NCBI GenBank assembly: GCA_035765415.1
Contig: DASTXR010000006.1
Coordinates: forward strand, 1-64,000
Source: CADEED01 sp035765415
GTDB taxonomy: Bacteria > Pseudomonadota > Gammaproteobacteria > Steroidobacterales > Steroidobacteraceae
Length of the DNA: 64,000 nucleotides
Reading direction: 5' to 3'
Shown here: piece after piece, positions 51,101 through 59,634 of the stretch
Numbering within the stretch: position 1 is the stretch's first letter
Layout of the letters: each line of letters starts with the position of its first letter
Made by a program: the position numbers and the translations under genes
The notes under the pieces: generated by a model
Told to the model about the DNA's origin: nothing
Seen by the model: only the letters and a program-made list of their open reading frames with translations
The model's database searches: none

Positions 51101-54100
51101 CTCGTCGCCCACCAGCTGCTTCAGATAGTTTTCGGCCGCGGTCACGAGGCCCGGATCGTGCGGCGCTGCCGCCGGCTCGTCCCACGAGGTTCCCGCAGAT
51201 TCGGCGACTGACTGGTGCGCGACATAGGAGTCGATCCTTGCGGCATCGCCGTACAGGGCGACGCCTTGAGACAGATCGGATCGCAGGAACTCCTCCCAGT
51301 ACTGGATGCCTTCCGCCGTCGGCAATGGGCGGAGGCCCGACTCCGCTTCGGTGCGCGCCACGTCCCCGGCCGACTGCTTCATGCCGCCTTCCGTCCAGAA
51401 CGGCCAGTTGATCGACAACGTTCTTCCCGAACGCTCCTTCAAACTGCGGAGACTTTCGCGGTGCTCGGCGAACGAATCGAGGAAATGGTTTCCGTACGCA
51501 TAGTCGCTCTGGCCGGGATTGCCCAGGGCTCCCGCCACCGAGGAGAACATCACGAACAGGTCGAGGTTCTCCGCGCGCGTGGCGCGATCCAGGTGGATAG
51601 CCCCCCAGACTTTCGGAGCCAGCACGGCGTCCATCTCTTCGCGCGTCTTCCTGATGATGAATGAATCGCGATTCACGCCAGCGGCGTGGATCACGCCATT
51701 GATCTCCGTGAACCGGGATTTCGCGGTCGCCACCGCCCGCTCGACATCCTCGGCGCGCGCAACGTCCGCCTGGCAGTACGTCGTCTCGGGCTGAACGGCC
51801 TTCAACTGCTGTAGTTTGGCCTCCTGCGCCGGCGAGAGCGCCGAGCGTCCGAGCAGCACGAGCCGCGCGGCAAAGTTGCGTACCAGGTACTCGCAGAAGA
51901 TGAATCCGAGACCACCGAGACCACCGGTAACGATGTAGACGCCACGCTGCTTGAGCGGCAACTCCGCCTGCCCCGTCTTGGGTTCGTATCGCGCCAGCTC
52001 GCGCACATGGCGGACGAGATCGGGCCCGGCGTCACGGGTCTGATACCGGACCTCGGCCGGACTCCACTGTTCGTCCAGGAACTCCGCGAGCGCGAGCCGC
52101 GCGGTTTCCGCCGCGCCCGAAGCAGCGCGAATGTCGATGACCTTCGCGAGGTATCGCGGATTCTCGAGCGTGAGCGACTTGAGGAAACCGGCGAGCGCCG
52201 CGTTGTGCGGAGCGGTGCCCACCGGATCGCTGCGAAACACCGACAGGAACCGGGTCGGGCACTTGTGCGCCATCAGCGCCTTGCAGAGATGGAAGATGGT
52301 GTAGATGCCGTGATCGAGCTGGGCAGCCTCGGTATCGCCGGCGTCCGTGGTGCAGTGATGCAGCACGTGCAGCGGCAGCCAGTGGGCGCTCTTGAGCGCA
52401 TCGACGAGCCGATGGCAATCGTCCTCGCGTCCGGCGTTGATCGTGAACACGTCGGGCGCCACCTGGCGAAACGATTCACCGACGCGCACCAGGATCGGCA
52501 CCGCCTTCGAGGCGCCGGCCAGTTGCGTCTTCAGCGCGAGGAACAGTTCATCCGAGGTGTCCAGGACCAGGATGGATCCGGAAGCCGGCAACGCAGCGGC
52601 GCGTCGCAGCGGGCTCGCCTTCCAGCGCGGGTAGTAAGACAGCCGCTGCCTGCCGGCGGGCTGCGCGGCGGGCTTGATCTCCGGCGTGGACACCGGCACG
52701 GGCAACGCCTGCGTATCCGGCCAGTACCGCTCGCCGGCGAACGGGTAGGTAGGCAGGCAGAGTCGGCGCGGCTTGTCGCGCTTCGCGTACAGCCGCTCCC
52801 AATCCACCTCGAACCCCTTGATCCATTGCTCGAGCAGATTGGCGTCGGGCACGTTGGCATCGTCGACATTCGCGAGCCCGTCCACGTCGCGAGCCGCCTG
52901 CCCCACGTGGACCTTGTCAGCCACCGCTCCGTCGACATAACCGCGCAGTATCGCGACCAGCTCGTCGACCGAGTCGACCATCACCGCGAAGCGTTCCCTG
53001 AAAGCTTCGCGTCCCACCTGCAGCGTGTAGGCGATGGACTCGAGCTGGACATCCGGTTGCTGCAGATAGTCGAGAAGGTCGCGCGCCTTCTGCTTGAGCT
53101 GCGCCTGTGTCCTGGCCGACAGCACGATCGCGCTGGGCCCGGACGAACCCGGGCGTTGCGCGGCCGGAATCCTGCGCGCCGTATATTCCTCGAGCACCAG
53201 GTGCGCATTGGTGCCGCTGAAGCCGAACGAGCTCACCGCGGCGCGGCGCGGCGAACCTTCGGGCACTTTCCAGTCCTGCTTCTCGCGGCAGATGTAGAAC
53301 GGCGAACGCTTGAAATCGAACAGCGAGTTTTCCGTCCGGATGTTCAGGCTCGGCGCGAGCGTGCGGTGCCGCATCGACATGAGCACTTTGTGCACGCTCG
53401 CGACGCCCGCCGCACCCGAGGTGTGGCCGATGTTCGTCTTGACCGAACCGAGCGCGCAGAAATTCCTGCGCGAGGTCTTTTCGCCGAACACGGTCGCCAA
53501 TGCCTCGAGCTCGATGGGATCGCCGAGTTTCGTCCCGGTGCCGTGCGTTTCGACGTAGCTGATGGTGTCCGAGTCGATCGCGTGACGGGCGTACACGTCG
53601 CGCTCGAGCTCGATCTGGCTGCTGACGCTGGGCGCCGTGATGCCGTTGGTCTTGCCGTCCTGGTTGATGCCCGAGCCGATGATCACGCCATGGATGACGT
53701 CGTTGTCCGCTTCGGCGTCCGACAGGCGCTTGAGCACCAGCGCACCCACACCCTCGCCCGGCACGAATCCATCCGCGGAATCGTCGAACGTCTTGCATTG
53801 ACCGTCGGGCGACAACATGCCGAGCTGGCACATGGCGATGTACGAGTCGGGAGTCAGGTAGAGCGTGACGCCACCGGCCAGCGCCATGTCGATCTCACCG
53901 CTCAGCAGCGCCTGGCAGGCAAGGTGAATGCCCACCAGCGACGATGAGCAGGCCGTGTCGATCGGAATGGCCGGGCCCTTGAGATTGAGGTGATAGGCGA
54001 TACGCGCCGCGCCGATGGCGTAGCTGGTGCCCAGCGCTTCGGAATTCGTGGAGCTGTCGCGCGCGAGCAGCAGCGAATATTCGTTGCTCATGATTCCGAG

Positions 54101-57100
54101 ATACACACCGCACTTGCGGTTGCTCAGCGTCCGGTTCGAATAACCCGCGTCTTCGAACGCGCGATAGGCCTCCTCCATGAACAGCCGATGCTGCGGATCC
54201 ATGATCCGCGCCTCTGCCGGCGAGATCTGGAAGAACAGCGGATCGAAGCGATCGACGTCGTCGAGCATGCCGAGCGACTTGCAATACACCTTGCCGCGCT
54301 TGCCCGGCGTCGCGTCGAAGTATTCGTTCACGTCCCAGCGCGAACGCGGGATCTCGACGACGGAGTTCCTGCCCTGCGCCAGGTTTTCCCAGTACTCGCG
54401 CAGGTGGCTGGCCTGCGGATACCGCCCCGACATTCCGACGATTGCGATCTTTTCGCGCGCCGCGGGTGCAGGTCGCACCGGCAATGCCACTGCCGCGGGG
54501 ACCGGTACCTCCAGGGGCGCAGCGCTGACAACGGGCGCAAGCGTAACGGTCGGCGCTGCGGGCGCCGGCGCAGCCATGGCCGGAGCAGGCGCGCGCGGCG
54601 CCGCGGTGCGCGCAACGGGCTTCGCGACGGCAGGCAATTGCGCGATTTCCTTCGCCACGAACGCTGCCAGTTCCCGGATGTTCGGGTAGTCATAGACGCG
54701 GGTGGCGGCGATGGAGAGGCCAAACTCCTTGTTGATGGCCTTCACCCATTCGACACCGACGATGGAGTCGAGGCCGAGGTCGATGAAGGGCTTTTCGCTG
54801 TCGACATCCGCCACTTCCATGTACAGCGCCTCGGCGAGACTGGCCGCAAGCTTCCGTCGCAGCTCTTCCAGCGTCGGAATTCGCGGCGCCGGCTCATCCT
54901 CGGGTAGATAGACCTCCGGCTCGGCCGCCGCGGCCATGACAGGCACTTCGACCGGGGGCAGCGCCACGCGCGGCGCTTCGATCGCGGGCGCCACCTCGCC
55001 GGCATCCGCGAGGCCCATGAGCGCCACCTTGCGCGGCTTGCCCGTGACCGGCAGTTCCGGCAGTGGCGCGGGCGCCACCTGCGCCGGGGCAGCGGCGATC
55101 GCGCGCGGCACCGCGCTGGCGACGACCTGACCGACCGTCTCGATCCAGTATTTCTCCCGCGCGAACGGGTAGGTAGGCAGGCTGAGGCGGCGCGGCTGGC
55201 GCTCGCCATGGAGCTTGCGCCAGTCGAACTCGAGCCCCTTGGCCCACAGGTCGAGCAGCTTCGCCAGGTTGCCCCGGGCTATCCACCGGTCGACGGTGTG
55301 CTGGAAATCCGGATCCTCGTTGAGCACTGACAACGTGTCGCGGTGAGTTTTCACCTGGCCCTGGGCCGCGCCCTCGATGTCCTGCCCGCCCTGCTGCCAG
55401 GCCTGCAGTTTTTCCACGAGCTGGTCGAGCGTCTCGACCACGAATCCAACGCGCTCATCCATCGCTTCGCGGCCCACCTGCAGCGTGTAGGCCAGCGCGG
55501 AAAGGTCGAGCGTCGCCGCCTTGCGCTCGGGCGCCAGGATGAATTCCAGCAGCTCGCATGCACGCTGCCTGAGCTGCTCGGGCGTGCGAGCCGACAACGG
55601 GATGACGACCTGCGCCGGCGCGTCGGGCTGCGAAGCCCGCGCGGGCGCGGTGTATTCCTCGATGACCAGGTGAGCGTTCGAGCCGCCGGCGCCGAAAGAT
55701 GAGAGGCCCGCCATGCGCGGCAGCGGCCGGCCATCGACCACCACCGGGTCCCAGGCGCGAAGCGACTGGTTGACCACGAACGGAGTGTTCTCGAAATCGA
55801 TGTGCGGGTTGAGACGCGCCGAATGCAACGACGGCACGATCTGCCGGTGCTGCATCTGCAGCAGCACCTTGGTGACACCGGCGATGCCGGCGGCGGCCTC
55901 GCAGTGGCCGATGTTCGACTTGACGGAGCCGATGGCGCAAACGCCCTGCTGCTGACCATCGAAGGCCTTGGTCAGCGCCGCGATCTCGATCGGATCGCCG
56001 AGTTTCGTGCCCGTGCCGTGGGCTTCGACATAGGAAATCTGCTGCGGGCGCGCGTTCGCGTCCGCCAGCGCCTGGACGATCGCGCTAGCCTGCGCCTGCG
56101 GATTGGGAACCGTGTAGCCGTTGGTCCTGCCACCGTGATTGAGCGCACTGCCCCTGACGATTCCGTAGATGTGGTCGCCGTCGCGCTCGGCGTCGGCGAG
56201 CCTCTTCAGCAGCACCGCGCCCACGCCTTCGCCCGGAATGTAACCGTCACCGCCCTCCCCGAAGCTCTGGCAATGCCCGTCGCTCGAAATGAACTGGCCG
56301 GCGCTGAGCATCAGGTACTTGCTCGGGTGAATGCTGACGTTGACACCTCCGGCGATCGCGAGATCCGTGCGTCCCTGCCTGAGATCCTGGCAGGCGAGAT
56401 GAATCGCGGTCAGCGACGAGGAACACATGGTGTCCAGCGCCATGCTGGGGCCGTGCAGGTTCATCACCGAGGAAACGCGATTGGCGATGCCGGCCAGGCT
56501 TCCCGAGAGGTTGTATTCGCCGTACATCACGCCGACGTAGACGCCCACCTGTCCGGCCATTCCGTGTTTGTTAGGTATCTGCAGGCTGGCGCGCGTGTAG
56601 CCCGCATCCTCGACGGCCATCCACGCGTGCTGCAGGAACAGCCGTTCCTGCGGATCCATGATCCTGGCCTCGCGCGGCGAGATGTTGAAGAACAGCGGAT
56701 CGAACTCGTCGACGCCCTGGATGAAACCGCCCCACTTGCTGTAGTGGTGGCCGGCCCTGGCGCGATCCTCGGTGAAGTATTCCCGCCAGTCCCAGCGCTC
56801 CTTCGGAACCTCGACGATGCAGTCGACGCCGTCGCGCAGGTTGCGCCAGAACGCCTCGATGTCCGGAGATCCGGGATAACGGCCGCTCAGGCCGACGATG
56901 GCAATGGGTTCCACCGCCACGGGCGTTGTCGCGGCGGGCGCACGCACCGCGACGCTGCTGCCGCGGCTGGCGCGCGAGCGGACTGGTTTGACCGTCGCCG
57001 GTAGTTTGTCGGGCGTCTTCGGTGCGCTGCTGGAAGCGAACAGCGCGGCCAGCTTGCCGCCCTGTGAAGCCATGAGATAACCGGCCAGCTCGCGGACGCT

Positions 57101-59569
57101 GCGGTATTCGAAGAACAAGGTCTTGGGCAACGAACCGAACGACTGCTCGAGCTGGTTGGTGAGGTCCATCGCCACGATGGAATCGATGCCGTATTTTTCG
57201 AGCGGCGCCTGCGCGTCGATCTTGCTCGACGGCAGTTTCAGCACCGCCGCAAATTCCCTGCGCAGGAAGTTCTGCGTCCGCTCGAGCAGCTCCGTGGACT
57301 CGGGGGCCGCGGCGACGACCTCGACCGGCTCCGTTGGAGCGGGATCCGACAGCAACGCGCTCTGAATCCGCGCAAGGTCGCCTTCCACCACCAGAACCTG
57401 GTCGCGCTGCAACTGCAGGCATTCATGGAAAGCCCGCATGCCCGTGGCGGTGCGCATGGGATACATACCAGTCTCGCGCTGCAACCCCTCGAGGCTCGCC
57501 GCGTCGATGCTCATTCCGCCTTCCTGCCACAGTGGCCAGTTGATCGAGACGGTGTGTCCGCGACGTTCGCCGGCGGAGACGCGCTGGTTCCTGACGCCTG
57601 CAAACTGATCCATGAAGCCGTTGGCCGCGGCGTAGTCGGCCTGACCCGCGTTGCCATGCACCGCGGCACCCGCGGAAAACAGTGCCAGGAAATCGAGATC
57701 GAAGTCCCGGCTGGCCTCGTCCAGATTGATCGTGCCGGCGACCTTGGGCGCGAGCACGCCGGCGAATTCCTCGCGGGTCTTCTTCAGGATGAAGGAGTCC
57801 GCGATCATTCCCGCGCTGTGCAGGATGCCGTTGAGACCTCCATGTTCGAGCTTCACTGTCTCGAGCACGCGCCTCACCTGATCCGGATCGCCAAGATCCA
57901 TCTGGCGATACGACACGCGCGCGGTGCCGCCGAAGAGTTTGTCGAGCGCTTCCGTCCGTTCCGGGGTCAGCGCGGAGCGCCCCGTGAGAACCACGTTTGC
58001 GGCGCTGGTTTGCGCGAGAATCTCGCGCGCAAACAACACTCCGAGACCGCCGAGTCCGCCGGTGATCACATAGACGCCGCGGTCCTTGAACGCAGAGCGG
58101 GCGTCGGGGGACGTCTTTTCGAGCGCGCGCCAGCGGCACACCATCGGCTCGCCACGTTCGTACCTGACGATCGGTTCCTGCGGCTGGCGCTGCGCGCCCT
58201 GCAATTGCCGCGCGAGCCGTTCAGTCGTGTCCGCATCCGTGACGATCACCTGGCCAATGACGCGCGGGTTTTCGCGCGCGGCCGACTTGAGCAGCGCCGA
58301 AACGCCCGCCAGCGTGATGTCGTCGCGCGGCACCACCACCTGCACGAGAACTCGCTGCGCCGAGCGATCCTCGAGAATCTCCCGGATGTGCTCGAAGCAG
58401 GCCAGCGACACTTCGTTAAATCGACCCGCGAGTGGAAATACGCGCACCGAAGATCCGCCGAGCACCGCTTCGAGCTCGTGCTCGTCGACGTTCGCCAGAT
58501 TGCAGAGCAGCACGTGATGGCGGTCTGGAGCGGCGGGCGAGGCAGCCGGCGCTGTCACGGCGGAAATCCATTCCGGCGCCGCGAGCAGTTCACCGATCTC
58601 CGCGCCCGCCACACGTGAGGAGAATCCGCGCATGCGCACGCAGACATTGCCGTCCGCGTCGCATACGTCGACGTCGAGTTTCGCGACCGCGTCTCCGGGC
58701 TGGCTGCCGGCGCTGTAGCGCGCCCAGGCGTACATCTCGCCCTTGCAGCCCGAGAATACGTGCATGGATTCGAGCGCAAACGGCAGCGGCGCCCGGCCCG
58801 AATGCCGCGTCGGATCGACGATCAGCGCCGAGGCGGCCTGCAGCACGCCGTCCATGATGCTCGGGTGCAGCACGTAGTCGTCGAGCGTGCCCTGCACCAC
58901 GTCGGGCAGCGCGATGTGCGCAAGCTGTTCGCGCTCGCCCTGGTAGATAGAGGCGATCGCCCGGTGCGAAGGGCCGATGTCGATGCCCAGCGCGGCAATG
59001 GCCGGATAGACAGCGGCAGCCTCCAGGCGCCCCTGCGTCATGCGCGCGCGCAGGCTGTCGAGATCGCAGCGCTGCGGCGGAAGTTCGGCGGTGAACGTCG
59101 CCTGGCACTGGAAGTGCACGGCGTCATCGCCGGTGCTGGCGATTTCGCAATCGATGAGCGTCTCCGCCGGCCGTTCGTCGTCCATGCACAGCGTGAGCTC
59201 GACCTCGTGAGGTTCCGACACCACGATCGGCTGCGCCCAGGCGACGTTGCGTAGTCCCAACGTTCCCGCGGCGCCAGGCTGCGCGGCCGCCATCGCGGCG
59301 CGGACCATCTCCAGGTAGGCCACCGCCGGCAGCACGCGGTTTCCCTGCACGCGGTGATCGCGCAGGAAGAACTCGTTTCCGGAGAAGCTCGAGGAGAACT
59401 TCTGCCGCGTGAGGTCGGAGGTGTTGCGGTGGACCAGCGGATGCAGGTCGCGTGCCGCGGATGGCGCGGCCGAACCTTGCGAGAATTTCTCGATGAGGGC
59501 CACGGCGTCGCGCTTCGACAGCCGCTTGCTCTTCAACTCGCCAACCACGTATTCGATGAAATCGATCAT
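48194..59569 (-). CDS. Trans-AT polyketide synthase, DH-KR-ACP-KS-ACP-KS-KR-ACP-KS-DH
   Basis: 3791 residues from ATG 59569 (MIDFIEYVVGELK); the frame is open further upstream but that part shadows the preceding PKS. Domains (rough residues): docking 1-45; DH 50-330 (His72, Asp240); KR 500-760 (YVITGGLGGLG); ACP with Ser797; KS 890-1310 (Cys1049); ACP with Ser1602 and Trp1608; KS 1710-2130 (Cys1874); KR 2380-2790; ACP with Ser2844; KS 2920-3330 (Cys3071); DH 3510-3791 (His3527, Asp3699). All three KS keep the condensing His pair. No AT domain, so loading is in trans. The KS-ACP module with no KR leaves a beta-keto group, and its Trp-flagged ACP suits HMGS branching. It ends with DH and no thioesterase. 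Confidence 0.93.
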   Translation of the reverse strand: MIDFIEYVVGELKSKRLSKRDAVALIEKFSQGSAAPSAARDLHPLVHRNTSDLTRQKFSSSFSGNEFFLRDHRVQGNRVLPAVAYLEMVRAAMAAAQPGAAGTLGLRNVAWAQPIVVSEPHEVELTLCMDDERPAETLIDCEIASTGDDAVHFQCQATFTAELPPQRCDLDSLRARMTQGRLEAAAVYPAIAALGIDIGPSHRAIASIYQGEREQLAHIALPDVVQGTLDDYVLHPSIMDGVLQAASALIVDPTRHSGRAPLPFALESMHVFSGCKGEMYAWARYSAGSQPGDAVAKLDVDVCDADGNVCVRMRGFSSRVAGAEIGELLAAPEWISAVTAPAASPAAPDRHHVLLCNLANVDEHELEAVLGGSSVRVFPLAGRFNEVSLACFEHIREILEDRSAQRVLVQVVVPRDDITLAGVSALLKSAARENPRVIGQVIVTDADTTERLARQLQGAQRQPQEPIVRYERGEPMVCRWRALEKTSPDARSAFKDRGVYVITGGLGGLGVLFAREILAQTSAANVVLTGRSALTPERTEALDKLFGGTARVSYRQMDLGDPDQVRRVLETVKLEHGGLNGILHSAGMIADSFILKKTREEFAGVLAPKVAGTINLDEASRDFDLDFLALFSAGAAVHGNAGQADYAAANGFMDQFAGVRNQRVSAGERRGHTVSINWPLWQEGGMSIDAASLEGLQRETGMYPMRTATGMRAFHECLQLQRDQVLVVEGDLARIQSALLSDPAPTEPVEVVAAAPESTELLERTQNFLRREFAAVLKLPSSKIDAQAPLEKYGIDSIVAMDLTNQLEQSFGSLPKTLFFEYRSVRELAGYLMASQGGKLAALFASSSAPKTPDKLPATVKPVRSRASRGSSVAVRAPAATTPVAVEPIAIVGLSGRYPGSPDIEAFWRNLRDGVDCIVEVPKERWDWREYFTEDRARAGHHYSKWGGFIQGVDEFDPLFFNISPREARIMDPQERLFLQHAWMAVEDAGYTRASLQIPNKHGMAGQVGVYVGVMYGEYNLSGSLAGIANRVSSVMNLHGPSMALDTMCSSSLTAIHLACQDLRQGRTDLAIAGGVNVSIHPSKYLMLSAGQFISSDGHCQSFGEGGDGYIPGEGVGAVLLKRLADAERDGDHIYGIVRGSALNHGGRTNGYTVPNPQAQASAIVQALADANARPQQISYVEAHGTGTKLGDPIEIAALTKAFDGQQQGVCAIGSVKSNIGHCEAAAGIAGVTKVLLQMQHRQIVPSLHSARLNPHIDFENTPFVVNQSLRAWDPVVVDGRPLPRMAGLSSFGAGGSNAHLVIEEYTAPARASQPDAPAQVVIPLSARTPEQLRQRACELLEFILAPERKAATLDLSALAYTLQVGREAMDERVGFVVETLDQLVEKLQAWQQGGQDIEGAAQGQVKTHRDTLSVLNEDPDFQHTVDRWIARGNLAKLLDLWAKGLEFDWRKLHGERQPRRLSLPTYPFAREKYWIETVGQVVASAVPRAIAAAPAQVAPAPLPELPVTGKPRKVALMGLADAGEVAPAIEAPRVALPPVEVPVMAAAAEPEVYLPEDEPAPRIPTLEELRRKLAASLAEALYMEVADVDSEKPFIDLGLDSIVGVEWVKAINKEFGLSIAATRVYDYPNIRELAAFVAKEIAQLPAVAKPVARTAAPRAPAPAMAAPAPAAPTVTLAPVVSAAPLEVPVPAAVALPVRPAPAAREKIAIVGMSGRYPQASHLREYWENLAQGRNSVVEIPRSRWDVNEYFDATPGKRGKVYCKSLGMLDDVDRFDPLFFQISPAEARIMDPQHRLFMEEAYRAFEDAGYSNRTLSNRKCGVYLGIMSNEYSLLLARDSSTNSEALGTSYAIGAARIAYHLNLKGPAIPIDTACSSSLVGIHLACQALLSGEIDMALAGGVTLYLTPDSYIAMCQLGMLSPDGQCKTFDDSADGFVPGEGVGALVLKRLSDAEADNDVIHGVIIGSGINQDGKTNGITAPSVSSQIELERDVYARHAIDSDTISYVETHGTGTKLGDPIELEALATVFGEKTSRRNFCALGSVKTNIGHTSGAAGVASVHKVLMSMRHRTLAPSLNIRTENSLFDFKRSPFYICREKQDWKVPEGSPRRAAVSSFGFSGTNAHLVLEEYTARRIPAAQRPGSSGPSAIVLSARTQAQLKQKARDLLDYLQQPDVQLESIAYTLQVGREAFRERFAVMVDSVDELVAILRGYVDGAVADKVHVGQAARDVDGLANVDDANVPDANLLEQWIKGFEVDWERLYAKRDKPRRLCLPTYPFAGERYWPDTQALPVPVSTPEIKPAAQPAGRQRLSYYPRWKASPLRRAAALPASGSILVLDTSDELFLALKTQLAGASKAVPILVRVGESFRQVAPDVFTINAGREDDCHRLVDALKSAHWLPLHVLHHCTTDAGDTEAAQLDHGIYTIFHLCKALMAHKCPTRFLSVFRSDPVGTAPHNAALAGFLKSLTLENPRYLAKVIDIRAASGAAETARLALAEFLDEQWSPAEVRYQTRDAGPDLVRHVRELARYEPKTGQAELPLKQRGVYIVTGGLGGLGFIFCEYLVRNFAARLVLLGRSALSPAQEAKLQQLKAVQPETTYCQADVARAEDVERAVATAKSRFTEINGVIHAAGVNRDSFIIRKTREEMDAVLAPKVWGAIHLDRATRAENLDLFVMFSSVAGALGNPGQSDYAYGNHFLDSFAEHRESLRSLKERSGRTLSINWPFWTEGGMKQSAGDVARTEAESGLRPLPTAEGIQYWEEFLRSDLSQGVALYGDAARIDSYVAHQSVAESAGTSWDEPAAAPHDPGLVTAAENYLKQLVGDEIKLSADLIDSQERFEAFGIDSIVVGRLNASLSRDLGALPKTLFYEYETIEELAQFLARDAAAALAKFLNLQAPQVAAESPPETTVEPARRGEAEPVAIVGVHGDYPGCQDLGQYWEHLREGKDLVGTVPASRWDAEALADRIYCKSGAFLEDFDKFDAPFFNIPAEEARLIDPQERLFLMSVWSAVEDAGYSRDSLKKLFPKAKSADVGVFVGITTNSSASSLPWSLANRVSYFFDFRGPSMPVDTACSSSLVAIHQACESLHRGECQVAIAGAVNLYLTPEKYQSFCQRRMLATEGKCRSYGAGDDGFVPGEGVGSLVLKPLSKAIEHRDHIYAVIRSSAFEHGGRSNGYSAPNPNSQAQLIDHTLRKADIHPETIGYIEGHGTGTQLGDSLEIAALTQAFRRQTEKVGFCPVGSVKANLGHAESAAGIAGITKILLQMKHRKLLPTIHSDVVNPGIEFADSPFFLQHGLATWDAPEGHPRRALINSFGAGGVNACVVLEEYGNLAPAPQAGPQLVVLSARNEERLFEYANRLLQHVETAEAVDMAALAYTLQTGREAMTERLAFVAADTQELCVKLREFGRGATPGVHRGSLEVRRPAGKSGKAREALAARDLDGLAQAWTAGEDVEWEKLHANALPRRVSLPVYPFARDSYPLSSSAAPAKASVVRENAPLHPLVSHNSSTLREVSFSSWLSADAFYARDHKVNGQMIFPGAGFLEIACVSASIAGTANVARLEDVVWVQPLVFGEEPRIIQTSLEPAHGKAGYVISSYGEDGEKVVHCEGEIHYDDAASGAAGKFAADEYLSIDALRQACSKRLEGAPFYDLFETSGISYGPAFRTMQELHVGENFALARIAIADHLRAGFDDFTLHPCIVDGALQTVSALIGGADTSVPYLPFAIEEVEIRRHTAPACFVYVEPAGSRQQGNTEVLKFNVKIANERGLVLVNFRSFSVRSFRFMPQDQLERKS

Positions 59570-59634
59570 TGGACGACTCTTCTGCACGAAAGGGGTGAAA
59601 AGCGCCGGCCGCGTGCGGCCGGCGAGCAGGATGC

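Noticed and set aside
48194..59569. Frequent repeats in the PKS gene as mobile elements
   Set aside because: The repeated stretches are the three homologous KS and paired KR/ACP/DH domains, not insertion sequences.
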